Shown here piece after piece: positions 1 to 9,463 of a DNA stretch of 64,000 nucleotides. The DNA comes from Prorocentrum cordatum (taxonomy: Eukaryota > Sar > Dinophyceae > Prorocentrales > Prorocentraceae). A program made the translations under genes and the position numbers. The notes under the pieces were generated by a model. That model was given only the letters and a program-made list of their open reading frames with translations. It had not been told where the DNA came from and searched no databases. Within the stretch, counting starts at the first letter, position 1. Every line of letters begins with the position of its first letter. The stretch spans positions 101,001 to 165,000 of the forward strand of contig CAUYUJ010009557.1 in NCBI GenBank assembly GCA_963575745.1, written 5' to 3'.

Positions 1-1232
1 ATGGCTCTATGGGTCCCTTCGGGGGGCCTCTTGGGCCATCTGGAAACGATGTTTGGAGCCTAGTGGGCCGTCTTGGGCGGTTTTTAGCCCAGCGAGAACC
101 CGAAACACCTTCAACACACAACGGAAACAGCCACTGAATTGTGCCTCTCTGGGTCCTCCTGGAACGCCCTCTTGGAAGCCTCTTGGGGCGACTCGGGGCT
201 CTCTCTCGGACCGTCTCGATGCCATCTGAGGCCATCTGGGGACGCTCTCGGGCGATCTGGGGCTCTTTTAGAACCCCCTGGGGCCGTCTTGGAGCCCTCT
301 GGGACCCCTCTCGGGGGTTCCTTGGGCCGTCTTCGGAGAATCTTGGGCCGTCTTGGGCGCCTCGGAGGCAGTCTTGGAAGGGAGGGGCGTTTTAACACTC
401 TTTTCTGTGGCCTGCCACCCTCCCGTGGGCCCCTCCCTACGGGGCGTCGCCCCGCCTGAAAATCATTACTCGTATCTGGTTTATGTTGTAACCTGGGCCG
501 GTACGGGGAACGGAAAGAGCACTTCAAGAACTCGCCCGAGAAGGCTCATGGCACCGTTCGCTATTGGGGGCCTTGACGTGAAGAGCTCTTTCACGTCACC
601 GATCGCTCTTGGGACCCTTTATGTGAAGAACTCCTTACGTCACTGTGAGCTCTTGGGAGCCTGTGTGTAGCGCTTTTTACGTCACCGCTCGCTCTTGGGA
701 GCCTTGGTGTTCAGAGCTTTTTACGTCACCACTCGCTCTTGGTGGCCTTGGTGTTACGAGCTTCTCACGCCACTGTGAGTCCATCGGAACCTTTGTTGTT
801 TCGCGCATCTGGGCCTTCGTGGAGGCCCTCGTGGGTTTTTGGACCGTCTTGGGGGCCTCTTAGGCCGTCTTGGGGACATTCTGGGCCTCCGTGGGGCGTC
901 TGAAAGGCCTTTAGCCGTTTTGGGGTCCTCTTGGGAGCCTCTTGGAGCTCTCTTGGGAGCTTCTTAGAGCTCTCTTGGGGGCCTCTAAGAGCCCTCTTGG
1001 GCCATCTTGGGGCCGTCTGGGCCCGCCCTGGGGCCCTCTGGGGCTGTCTTGGGGCCCTCTTTTGCCGTCTGGAGACGATCGTTCAGGCCTCTTGGGCTAT
1101 CTTCGGCCGTTCTGCGCCCGAAAAGGCGAGACTCCTAAAAACCATCAAACACCTAAGGAACATCCATTTGGAGCATCCTGAGGCCCTCTCGGGGGTCCTC
1201 TTGGGAGCCCTCTTGTGCAGCAGGGGCGCGAA
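1..1232. repeat. Degenerate GGCCGTCTTGGG repeat block, locus 1 (inverted orientation)
   Basis: Short imperfect units of the type GGCCTCTTGGG / GGCCGTCTTGGG fill 1–460 and 800–1230. They are the reverse complement of the CCAAGACGGCC blocks near 4.6, 38.7 and 60.7 kb. A less repetitive core at about 1105–1180 is the reverse complement of cores in those other blocks. Long frames rich in G, A, S, W and L occur on both strands but follow from the repeat and do not look like genes. Confidence 0.8.
549..780. repeat. ~44-bp tandem repeat carrying ACGTCAC
   Basis: ACGTCAC-type motifs start at 593, 637, 679, 723 and 768 (the last is ACGCCAC), giving steps of 44, 42, 44 and 45 bp. A weaker unit precedes them near 551. 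Each unit also carries GCTCTTGGG. The array sits inside the CTTGGG block and is distinct from it. Confidence 0.8.
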
Positions 1233-1599
1233 CTGACTGGAAATTCGAGGCGGATCCGGCCGTGGGAACGAGGACGCCCCAGGACGCGAAAGAGAGAACA
1301 AGAGACGCAAATACACCTACTCCCTCGATCCTCGAGCTTCGAAGCTCACCCTCCAAATGAACGATGGTCATATCCATACTCATGCACTCGCGTGCTAGAT
1401 ACCGAGGCACAGTCCCATGGATACGCGATCCCACAGACACGTTCTGCGCGGGGCTCCCACGGAAATCCGCCGATCCGGCGTGTGAACTACAAGGAGCCTC
1501 AGCAAGAGCTTCAGCTCTGAGCCTAAGCAAGAGCTTCAGCTCTGCTTAGGGGGGGTCGCCGGGGTGGCTCTGCTGGGGGAAGGGGGGGAGAGGGGGGCG
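1233..1599. other. No gene seen; palindrome and hairpin-forming direct repeat
   Basis: No credible gene is visible. GAGCTTCGAAGCTC at 1334–1347 is a perfect 14-bp palindrome. AGCAAGAGCTTCAGCTCTG occurs at 1501–1519 and again at 1526–1544. The second copy lies in a hairpin (1522–1550) whose outer arms are CCTAAGC and GCTTAGG and whose inner arms are AGAGCT and AGCTCT. A G-rich run follows. Confidence 0.6.
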
Positions 1600-1937
1600 C
1601 CCCCATCTGGCGTTTTCTTAATGATTTGCGCATCCCCACCCTCCCCGGACCCTTCCCCGGGGAAGGAGGGAAGGGGGGGGGGGACGGTCCCCCATCAGGC
1701 GTTTTCTTAATGATTTGCGCATCCCCAAAATGTTTAGGGGGGTCCCAGAGACCCCCTCAGATCAAGCCGATATCGCCCCTAGGACCCTCCCCTCGGAAGC
1801 CTCCCCGGACCCCCCCCCGGGACCGCTCCAGGCACCCCCCCAGAGGGCACGTCAGCTCCAAAAAGCGTCCCCGACGCCTCCAAGAGCACCCTCCCTCCCA
1901 AACAGAGCACGTCAGCTCTAAAAAGCGTCCCCGACGA
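1600..1937. repeat. Two short direct-repeat pairs (89-bp and 60-bp spacing)
   Basis: A ~38-bp segment containing GGCGTTTTCTTAATGATTTG is present at 1600–1638 and 1689–1727. A second pair containing CACGTCAGCTC and AAAAAGCGTCCCCGACG occurs at 1848–1877 and 1908–1937. Differences are one or two bases per copy. Confidence 0.75.
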
Positions 1938-1962
1938 CCCCAAGAGCGCCCCCCCCACCATC

Positions 1963-2001
1963 ACCGCCACCGCGACCATCATAATCACCATCATCATCAT
2001 C

Positions 2002-2033
<32 letters not shown>

Positions 2034-2140
2034 CAGCATCATCAGCATCATCATCATCATCATCATCCTCCTCCTCATCATCATCCTCATCCTCATCCTC
2101 ATCCTCATCCGCATCCTCATCCTCATCCTCATCCTCATCC

Positions 2141-2188
<48 letters not shown>

Positions 2189-2310
2189 GTATCTCCATCA
2201 TCATCATCATCACCATCATCATCACCATCAACATCACCATTATCATCAACAGCATCATCATAACCGTAATCGTAACCGTCATCGTCATCGTCATCGGAGC
2301 CCCCCCGGAT
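1963..2310. repeat. (CAT)n microsatellite
   Basis: About 350 bp of CAT/ATC triplets with interspersed CCT, CGT and CAC variants. It yields histidine-, methionine- or aspartate-rich frames depending on strand and frame. No flanking conserved coding sequence supports a real protein. Confidence 0.95.
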
Positions 2311-2704
2311 CGGCGGCACTGGTCGGAGGCCATTACAATAGGCCCTGCATCCACGGGCTCGCATGCCCTTCCGGCGTTGGTTTGCCTCCTCAACGGATCT
2401 GGTCACCGCGGCCAGATGTTTAATGTTTATGCAGTCCGCACTCTAGACGGCAGTCCACAAAACGATGGACGGCCATGTTCTTGATCGCTGAGATATCCTT
2501 TCGCGTGTAACATTGAAACCACCAACCTTGCCTGGACACGCGCAAGAGTGGCCGGTAGGCAGGAGTGACCTTTGGGTTGCGCAGCGTCAGGTGGGCGCGG
2601 GGGGGGAGCAAATCCAAGCGAAGGCTAGTGCTGTAGACAAGCCCTGTTGGCCGCACCAACGGTCATTCTGGCGATTCGTCTCCCCTGCGCTGGAGGAGCA
2701 ACAA
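2311..2704. other. No gene seen; short match to 39.08 kb
   Basis: The stretch just after the CAT array (2308–2351, beginning GATCGGCGGCACTGG) resembles 39078–39120, where it also follows a trinucleotide run. The rest is unique-looking sequence without a convincing frame. Confidence 0.4.
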
Positions 2705-2800
2705 ACTACACTGAGGTCGGGCATTTCCTCCTACAGGCGGATTTTGGAAGAAGAATAAAAAATAGTCAAACAATGCTCAAACATGTCAAAAGAGCTCCAA
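2705..2800. repeat. Dispersed repeat shared with 10978–11062 and 22786–22868
   Basis: The three loci share the order GTCGGGC, CCTACAGGC, AGAA, TAGTCAAA, TCAAACATG with small indels. Two of the loci are the two tandem-unit copies, so there are two independent insertions or duplications. No coding signal is present. Confidence 0.6.
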
Positions 2801-3057
2801 AAATCGTCCACAGACAACTCTCTTACTTTTCTTGAATACTCTTCCTGTCGAGGGACATGCCCGACATACCACTACACATACACCGCAGATCGGCCCGCAT
2901 CTCTCGGACGCGCGTCGCGCGCCAAGACATCGACGCGGACCTCCAAACATTCGTGCTAGGCATGCTTGTTCTTCTTCGATGCGCGTGGCAACCACCAGCG
3001 AAAAAATGAATCCACCCACAATGCCAGGCCAGGACCATATCCTGATACCGACCAGCC
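2801..3057. other. No gene seen
   Basis: Moderately AT-richer, unique-looking sequence. Several short overlapping frames are open on both strands but none has a recognisable motif. It ends in CCGACCAGCC (3048–3057), the left copy of the direct repeat flanking the MITE-like element. Confidence 0.35.
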
Positions 3058-3243
3058 TCGGGCCAGGCGAAAGGGAGGGATAGCAAAGGGGAGGTTTGAG
3101 AATCAGCTCACGTAGCTGATTCTCCCGGCGCCTCCCGGCGCCCAGGTATCGAGGAATGGGCCCGGCGGCGGGGCCGAAACCAGCTGCATGCAGCAGATTT
3201 CGTAATCCCCCCTTTGCCTATCCCCCCCTTTTGTTCGGCCCGA
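3058..3243. mobile_element. MITE-like element, copy 1
   Basis: A ~186-bp non-coding element with ~37-bp imperfect terminal inverted repeats: left 3058–3094 (TCGGGCC…AAAGGG), right 3207–3243 (CCCTTT…GGCCCGA). The interior holds a perfect 11-bp-arm hairpin, GAGAATCAGCT / AGCTGATTCTC, around CACGT. CCGACCAGCC lies immediately left (3048–3057) and recurs at the right edge (3240–3249), consistent with a target-site duplication partly overlapping the terminus. A second copy is at 62315–62509. It encodes nothing, so movement would depend on a transposase supplied elsewhere. Confidence 0.75.
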
Positions 3244-3249
3244 CCAGCC

Positions 3250-4159
3250 GCGAAGCAACTTCCTCCCAGACCTGGGTCGGCCAAGCCCCCCCTGCTGGTT
3301 CTCGGGCCGTTGCTCGGGCCTCAGGCGGCGGCCGCTCGGGACGGCCTCGGCATCCCCAGGACGCTCTCGACAAGGTGGAGCTGAGGGAAGCCATCCTGGG
3401 TCCTGCAAACATCCCCACAGAACATGCGAAAACTAACAACAAGAACTCGGCGTGCACCCCGAACCTTTCGCACACCCGAAGCCCCGGGCCTTCTCCACCT
3501 TGCGCCCGAATACCCAGCCGGAGGCGTGCTGCTCCTGGGCGGCGGCGGCGGGGGTGGGCGGTTGGCGGTCCACTCTCTTTTTCTCGCATTCTCTTTTTGT
3601 TGTTCCTTCTCTCTCTCTCTCTCTGTTTCCCCCTCGCTTTGTCCACAAGCGTTCACGGTGACAACACCATTGACAACCGACCGCGTCGACAGCGAAAACG
3701 AGACCGACTGGAACCGACAGGCCGCAAGCGGCCTTCAAGGGCGCAGCGACGCGGCAATGACACCAGAACCGACCCCGACAAAACGCAGCCGACTGCAAAG
3801 CAGCCGAGTCGACCGCACCACGGACACTTGTGCTCTATCTTTCTCTCTCTCTCTCTATTTCTCTCTTCTCTTTCTCTCTCTCTCTCTCTCTTTATGCGTT
3901 CCTCTAGCTTGCTCCCTCTTCTCCTTATTTGAACATGTATAGAAACACGTACACGTGTAGATATGTATGTACAATGATGTGAATCTAAAAATGTATGTGT
4001 ATATATATATGTATATAATAAAGAATGAATGCGGGGACCGAATGGTCATTTACTGTCCCTGGGTGCGTGGCTGAACTGGGGCTCTGCGGTGGAGATTGTT
4101 GTTGCGGTGCTGTTTGGTATTGTTTGTTGTTGTTGGTGCTCCTGTTGTCGTCGTGACAC
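3250..4159. other. CT-rich microsatellites and AT-rich tail; no gene seen
   Basis: (CT)n-like tracts lie at 3605–3640 and 3836–3895, with mixed GC-rich sequence between, and TA-rich sequence follows at about 3935–4030. Frames of 140–260 aa are open here but their composition simply follows the CT runs. Confidence 0.5.
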
Positions 4160-4300
4160 TCGCGGCCGGCCCGCGACCCACCCGCGACCCGCCGCAACCC
4201 ACCCGCGACCCACCAACGACCCACCCGCGACCCACTCGCGACCCACCCGCGACCCACCCACGACCCACCCACGACCCATCCGTCACCTGTGACCCAATCC
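4160..4300. repeat. ACCCACCCGCG minisatellite
   Basis: Ten- to twelve-bp units of CGACCCACCCG type repeat about a dozen times with substitutions (CGCGACCC, AACGACCC, CACGACCC). All frames are open because the unit lacks stops. Confidence 0.9.
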
Positions 4301-4479
4301 TCGTCTGCCCTCTCACTCTTAACCGCAACTGCCAGGTGTTGTGTATACATATATAGATATAAATAACTGTCAGCCCCCGTACCTCTGGCACGAAGTGGAG
4401 TGCCCCAAGGCTCATGAAACACTGAGGGGTAGACGCAATGCTGCTTCTGCAACGAGACTTGCAAATCTTAAGGACCGGG

Positions 4480-5060
4480 ACCAGCCGTGTCCCCAGCCTT
4501 CCAGGGGCTTCCCAGGCTGGCTCCCGTGAGTTCTGAAGTGTTTCCTGCGCCTCCTGTGGACGCTGTGCCCCCAAAGCGACCTCCCGAACCCTCCCATGAG
4601 TCCAAGGGGGCCCCGAGTCGCCGAACGATCGCTCCAAGACGCCCAAGACGGCCTAAAGATGTCCCAAGAGGCCTCCAAGTCGCCGCAAGAGGCCTCCAAG
4701 AACTCTCCCAAGAGGGCCCCAAGAGGCACAAACCATTGATTTGTCTTAATGTTTTGAAGGATTTTGGCGTTCTCGCCATTTCGGCTTTCCGACGCTCGAA
4801 GACGGCCCAAGAAGCCCTAAAGACCACCCCAAGACGGCCCAAGAGGCCTCCAGGGCCCAAGACGGCCTAAGAGCACAGAAAAATCTAGCATTCCGCCCAA
4901 AGAGGCCCAGGAGGCCCCAAGAGGCGCCAAAGAGGCCCCAAGAGGCACTAAAGAGGCTTCCAAGAGGCCCCAAGAGGGCCCCAAGAGGGCCCCAAAAGGC
5001 CCTAAAAGAGGCCTCAAGAGGCCCAAAAACGGCCGCCAAGAGGCTTCAAAATGTGTCTTC
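4480..5060. repeat. CCAAGAGGCC degenerate repeat block, locus 2
   Basis: Imperfect CCAAGAGGCC / CCAAGACGGCC units fill the interval except for an AT-richer core at about 4735–4800. That core contains GGCGTTCTCGCC and CGACGCTC and matches cores at 38755–38820 and 60655–60720, and at 1105–1180 in inverse orientation. Confidence 0.8.
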
Positions 5061-5159
5061 AAAAGCCTCCGAGAGGCCCCCCCACGAGATCCCGATGAAC
5101 ATCCAGGAGGCTGTATACCCACAAACCAAGCACGGTGGTGGGATGGGCCGAAGGCCATT

Positions 5160-5263
5160 CTGTATGTATGCATGCATGCATGCATGCATGCATGTATGCA
5201 TGCATGTATGTATGTATGTATGCACACACACACACACATATATATATATTATATATATATATA

Positions 5264-5298
<35 letters not shown>
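5160..5298. repeat. Compound microsatellite (GCAT/GTAT, CA, TA, GA)
   Basis: Successive runs of ATGC/TATG tetranucleotides, (CA)n, (TA)n and (GA)n. Similar compound runs occur at 6405–6595, 18230–18400 and 62645–62805. Confidence 0.95.
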
Positions 5299-5301
<3 letters not shown>

Positions 5302-5354
5302 TGATCCACCGCCGCTTTACTGTGGAAAATTGCCAACCTTTTCCTCCGGAACCC

Positions 5355-5640
5355 GGGGTCTCCCCCCCCCCTCCGAAAATCCCCCCCCCCCTGCCGAACC
5401 CCCCCCCTACTCCCCCCCCTCCCCCCCCCCCCCCCCCCCCCCCCCCCTTCCCTCGAAAACCGGGGGGGTCACTACCGGTTCGAACCCCTTCCCCCCCCCC
5501 CCCCCCCCCCCCGCCCCCCCCCTTCCAGATCCGGAAAACCGTGGGGGGTCACTACCGGTTGAACCCCCCCCCCCCCCCCCTCCCCCCCTCGAAAACCGGA
5601 GGGGGATCACTACCGGTTCGACCCCCCCCCACGCACCGCC
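5355..5640. repeat. Poly-C tracts with GGTCACTACCGGTTCGAACC motifs (left bracket, unit A)
   Basis: Long C runs are punctuated by a motif starting at 5468, at 5548 (one base short) and at 5605 (GATCAC variant). The same motif occurs in reverse complement at 6289–6308 and in part at 6347. The two sets bracket the CCACTGTCC minisatellite, so the strand can fold with G-rich and C-rich arms paired. Confidence 0.8.
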
Positions 5641-5649
5641 AGCAAACGA

Positions 5650-6262
5650 CTCCCGGTCCCTACCACCGCTCGCATCACATCCCCCACTGTTGTTCCCAGC
5701 ACCACTGTCCTCACCACCACTGTCCCCACTGGTTCCACCACCGTCCCTATTGTCCCCACCAATGCCCCCACCACTGTCGCACTGTCCCCACTGTTCCCAC
5801 AACTGTTCCCACCACGGTTCCACTCTCCCCACTGTCTCCACGGACCCAACCACTGCCTATCCCCTGTCCCCACTGTCCCACTGACTCCTCCGCTGTCCCA
5901 CTGAGCTGTCCCACTGTTTCCACCACTGTCCCCACTGTCCCCACCACTGTCCCCACTGTACCTCTGTCCCATTGTCCCACCGCCGTCCTCGCCACCGCCT
6001 TTACCAGTGTCTCCACCACCATTGTACCCTCCACTGTCCCAGTGTTTCCACCTCATTCCCACTGTCCCCACACCACTGTCCCCACCACCACCGTTCCCAC
6101 CACTGTCCACTGTCCCCCCTGTTCCCACCATTGTCCCCACCACTGTCCCCACCACTACCGTCCCCACCACTGTCCCACTGTCCCCCCACTGTCCCCACCA
6201 CTGTCCCGCTGTCCCCTCACCACTGTCCCCACCAACACCGTCCCCACCACTGTCCGCACCCC
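5650..6262. repeat. CCACTGTCC minisatellite (unit A)
   Basis: Imperfect 9–12-bp units (CCACTGTCC, CCCACCACTGTCC, CGTCCCCAC) run for about 600 bp. Open frames rich in P, T, H, S or in G, D, W, V on the other strand are repeat artefacts. Confidence 0.9.
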
Positions 6263-6279
6263 CACTCGGTTTTCGAGGG

Positions 6280-6395
6280 GGGGGAGGGGGTTCGAACCGG
6301 TAGTGACCCCCCCCCTTTTCATGATGAGCTGGGGGGGGGGGGAGGGGTTCGAACCGGGGGGGGGGGGGGGGTCGACCCCCCCCGGTTTTAGGAGA
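6280..6395. repeat. Poly-G right bracket with inverted GGTTCGAACC motifs (unit A)
   Basis: G runs of 8–14 bases alternate with GGTTCGAACCGGTAGTGACC (6289–6308) and a partial copy near 6347. This is the inverse complement of the left bracket. Unit B has one extra copy here. Confidence 0.75.
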
Positions 6396-6404
6396 ACACG
6401 CTCT

Positions 6405-6411
6405 TTCATAC

Positions 6412-6452
<41 letters not shown>

Positions 6453-6595
6453 GCAGGTGGGTAGGTAAGCATGTATGCCTGCATAGTTACAGTGTGTATA
6501 TATATATATATACAAATAAACAAACATAACTAAATGACGATATACATACTACATATATATGTATATATATACATGTATATACACATATATAGAGT
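6405..6595. repeat. TA/GTAT microsatellite (unit A)
   Basis: TA and TATG/TACA repeats flank a short unique piece that contains CAGGTGGGTAGGTAAGCATG. The whole is repeated in unit B. Confidence 0.9.
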
Positions 6596-7400
6596 GCCCG
6601 GTGCGGAACGTTCCCCCTGGGATCGCTCATCCTGGGGGGTTCGTGCAATACCGCCAGCGCGGGCTGGTACGAAACCCACGGGATGCACGAGCCCCCCCGG
6701 GAAAACCCTGCACCGCAGGTGCGGACCAGTACGAACCGCTCGGGATTTTGGGACTCTATGTGAAAATCGGAACCTCCGAGATGCTGGGGACCTCAGGGCG
6801 ATTGTGGGAGCGCCCGGGGGGCGCTTACGCGCGCTTAAGAATCCCCATGAAATTCTCCGGATGCCATAAGAAATCCGCCAGAATTCCTGTGTCATCCCCA
6901 AAATCCTGGAGGATTCGTCAGGACTTGTCCGGGATCCTCAGAACTTTGAAATTTTAAACACTTCCCCCAGGAGTCTTTTTCAACGCCAAAAGGGAGACCG
7001 ACTCCCTAATCTCACAAGGGTTGCACCCATCCCTCGCTCCCACACGAGGGGGGTCCTGGTGCGCCCAGTGCGCCCAGTACCGCTCCCTCTCCCCGAGGCC
7101 ACATGTCCTAGTAACATGCGACAGATTCGCGCTCCCGAAGCCCAACTGCCTCCAAGACGACACAATATCGCCTCAAGACGGGCCACTCTGGCCTCAGGAC
7201 GGCCCAAGTTTGCTTCAAGACGGCCAACGAGGCCTTCGAGGCAGCCCAAGAAAACCCAGAGAGTCTGAGGGACCCATGAAGCAATTTGTTGGGCTTCAGA
7301 TAGGTCTGGTTATGACCTCCCCTGGTTCAAGATGGCCCCAGGGAGGGCCCAGGCGGCTTCCAAAATGGCCCCAGTAGAGCCCCAGTAAACTGCCGCCAAG
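6596..7400. other. No gene seen; weak CCAAGACGG-type repeats
   Basis: The first half carries GGGATCGCT- and GGTACGAA-like phrases. The second half (7140–7380) has loose CAAGACGG/CCAAGACGAC units related to the CCAAGAGGCC family. Frames are short and motif-free. The copy at 18402–19206 is nearly identical. Confidence 0.4.
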
Positions 7401-7461
7401 AAAGAATCTCTCTTAGCGCGGTTAACGCCAGGGTCTACTCAGCCTGAACCCGAGCTTCGAT

Positions 7462-7902
7462 TTGACGGCTGACCCCTCTCTTTGTTCTACTGCTTGCTCC
7501 GTCGCTTCCCTGATGAAAGCAACTCGAAAGAACTCGAGATGCCTAGCTTCTGGATGGGCTGGTGGGATTTCCTGTCGCAACCGCAGGCGAAAGCGCCAGC
7601 GGCGTCACGAGTCGGCTCGGGCTACGAGCGGAACTAATTGCCTGACGCGCGCGCAGGCATCAGCAGAACCTACCGCCGGGGGAAGCTGCTGCGCCGAGGG
7701 CAGCGGCTGCGACCGCCGAGGGAAGAGAGCGCCAAGGGTGGAGGCTGAAGCTGCTGGGGCTGCCAGGAAGCTGCAAGCGTGCGTCAAAAAACGCCCGCGT
7801 AGCGCCACGTTTCCCCACGCCCCCGACGGCTCATGGCACTGTCTGATGTTGGCCATCTCCCTTTTTCACTCGCTTCCTCCAACTGGACTCATCGACCCGT
7901 GA
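7462..7902 (+). CDS. Hypothetical open frame, 146 aa (unit A)
   Basis: An ATG-initiated frame rich in Arg, Ala, Ser and Cys, with a basic stretch near residues 40–48 and several Cys residues, but no family I recognise. It survives unchanged in length in unit B (19268–19708) with one Met/Ile change. That is weak evidence of function because the whole unit is conserved. It is not in a repeat, which is the main reason for listing it. It may be non-coding. Confidence 0.15.
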   Translation: MTADPSLCSTACSVASLMKATRKNSRCLASGWAGGISCRNRRRKRQRRHESARATSGTNCLTRAQASAEPTAGGSCCAEGSGCDRRGKRAPRVEAEAAGAARKLQACVKKRPRSATFPHAPDGSWHCLMLAISLFHSLPPTGLIDP

Positions 7903-7904
7903 CT

Positions 7905-8660
7905 GCTGAATATGCTGAATAATCCGGCCGGCCACCTTTACATGATATGGACGGCAACATACCTATCCCACATCCGTTTTGGTGACTGGTGTTCGTGTCC
8001 AACATGCTGCCGCGTTCCCCCCCGACAACTCCAAGTATTGACGATGTTGTCCGCCGCTCATCCCCTGCGCCACAAACTACCAACATATCCATATGTCAAC
8101 CAACACCACCGAGAGATGCACCCGCACCTCTGAATCTCTCACCCTGCAACCGGCACCACTCGAAAGTGCATTCAACAGAAGACACACATACCAAGAAATT
8201 CACACAGAACCGCCAGGGAGAACAACACGATGTGGCAACAACATCCCCGACCCTCATCGATCCACGACCGGCCTCGAACCTCGATCCTCGTCGATCCTTG
8301 ATACTCCCCGATCCTCCTTTGGTTGGAATTGCGTCAGCGTTCTTGGCAAAAGACGCTTTGCAAAGGACGCTTTGCATTCTCTCCGCGCAGCCAAATTCCT
8401 AGATGCGACGGCGTGCATGCAATGGGATGGCGGAAACAACCTCAAGACATAACGCATTGCCTTCAGTAAGCTCGCTGCCGCTATCCCGTTGCATGCTATC
8501 CTCGCCATGCACCAGCCCTTCTCAATTCTCGACCTTTCTTGATCCTCCTCCTCGCCGTGGCGGCGCGCAGAGAGGGGTAGGGGGAGGGGGGAAGCTACTT
8601 AGAAGGAGGCTGCTTCTTAGAAGGCGCCCGCCCTACATCTACAGATGATCGGGGGCGCGC
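7905..8660. other. Unique-looking region, no gene assigned
   Basis: Balanced-composition sequence with short frames up to 137 aa (for example 7989–8402) and no recognised motif. GACGCTTTG is duplicated near 8350–8373. The same layout is in unit B at 19711–20466. Confidence 0.35.
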
Positions 8661-8673
8661 AAACATGGTTTAG

Positions 8674-8715
8674 CGATCCATGGATTTGGCGCTCAGTCAC
8701 CACATCCATGGATCG
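8674..8715. repeat. Perfect 12-bp inverted repeat (unit A)
   Basis: CGATCCATGGAT (8674–8685) and ATCCATGGATCG (8704–8715) are exact reverse complements separated by 18 bp, and each contains the palindrome ATCCATGGAT. Both arms are intact in unit B (20480–20521). Confidence 0.85.
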
Positions 8716-8934
8716 GGGGAGGTGCCCTCCCTAAAATGCGGCCGTTGCCGCCTCGTTCGGCGGCGGAAATCCTTGATTTCCAATGGAAACGGGAACCGTC
8801 GCTAATCCACAACCCCTTTATCCATGTTTGCGATCGCCTGAGATGAGGCCAGCGCCTTCTAAGATGCAGGGGTGCCTCCAAGAATTCTTTCCCCCTCCCC
8901 CTGCCCCCCTGTGCGCGTGGCTGGGATCTTCCTC

Positions 8935-9170
8935 CTCGCCCTTCCTCGACCCTCGAACCCCCTCGGCCCTGGACCCTCTCGCCCTTCGAACCTCCTCGCT
9001 CCTCCTCGCTTCCTCGCCCCTCCTCGCTCCTCCTCGCCCCTCCTCGCTCCTCGCTCCTCTGGACCCTTTCGCCCCTCCTCGCTCCTCCTCGCCCCTCCTC
9101 GACCCTCTCGCCCCTCGAACCCCCCTTCGGCCCTCGACCCTCCTCGCTCCCCGCTCGGTCGCCACGGGCC
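8935..9170. repeat. CCTCGCCCCTCCTCGCT minisatellite (unit A)
   Basis: Imperfect 8–17-bp CTCGCCCCTC/CTCGCTCCTC units. They yield Arg/Glu/Gly-rich or Pro/Ser/Leu-rich frames on either strand. Confidence 0.9.
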
Positions 9171-9384
9171 GCCGCGTGCGGCCCCGGACACCCAGCGACA
9201 ACCACGCTTACTGTCGGCGCGCAGCCCAAAGGAAGTCCCGACCCCTTCCAGGGGGCAAGTCTTTCGCCCCAGGATGTTTTTAGTCTGTTCCCCCATATGT
9301 TGCGTGGGGTTCTGGTTTTCATCCCTGCCGCGTCGCACCCGCGATCCTCACTCACCTTCCCTCCTCCTCCTTCTCCTTCTCACA

Positions 9385-9463
9385 CAGCGCAGCACACCTC
9401 AGCACAGCACAGCTTAGCTCAGCACAGCATAGCACCTCAGCAAAGCACAGCTCAGCTCAGAAA
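9385..9463. repeat. CAGCA/AGCTC short repeat (unit A)
   Basis: Repeated CAGCACAGC, CAGCTTAGCTC and CAGCATAGCAC pentamer-like units. Confidence 0.85.

Noticed and set aside
1-1232. Gly/Ala/Ser/Trp/Leu-rich proteins in CTTGGG blocks
   Set aside because: Composition is dictated by the GGCCTCTTGGG unit, both strands are open and there is no domain.
1626-2423. Histidine-rich 265-aa frame resembling a metal-binding protein
   Set aside because: The His run is the (CAT)n microsatellite. Flanking residues show no conserved domain and the opposite strand is equally open.
5301-6464. 387-aa Pro/Thr/Ser/His-rich frame, extensin-like at a glance
   Set aside because: It consists of CCACTGTCC minisatellite and poly-C. 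The same stretch is open on the other strand.
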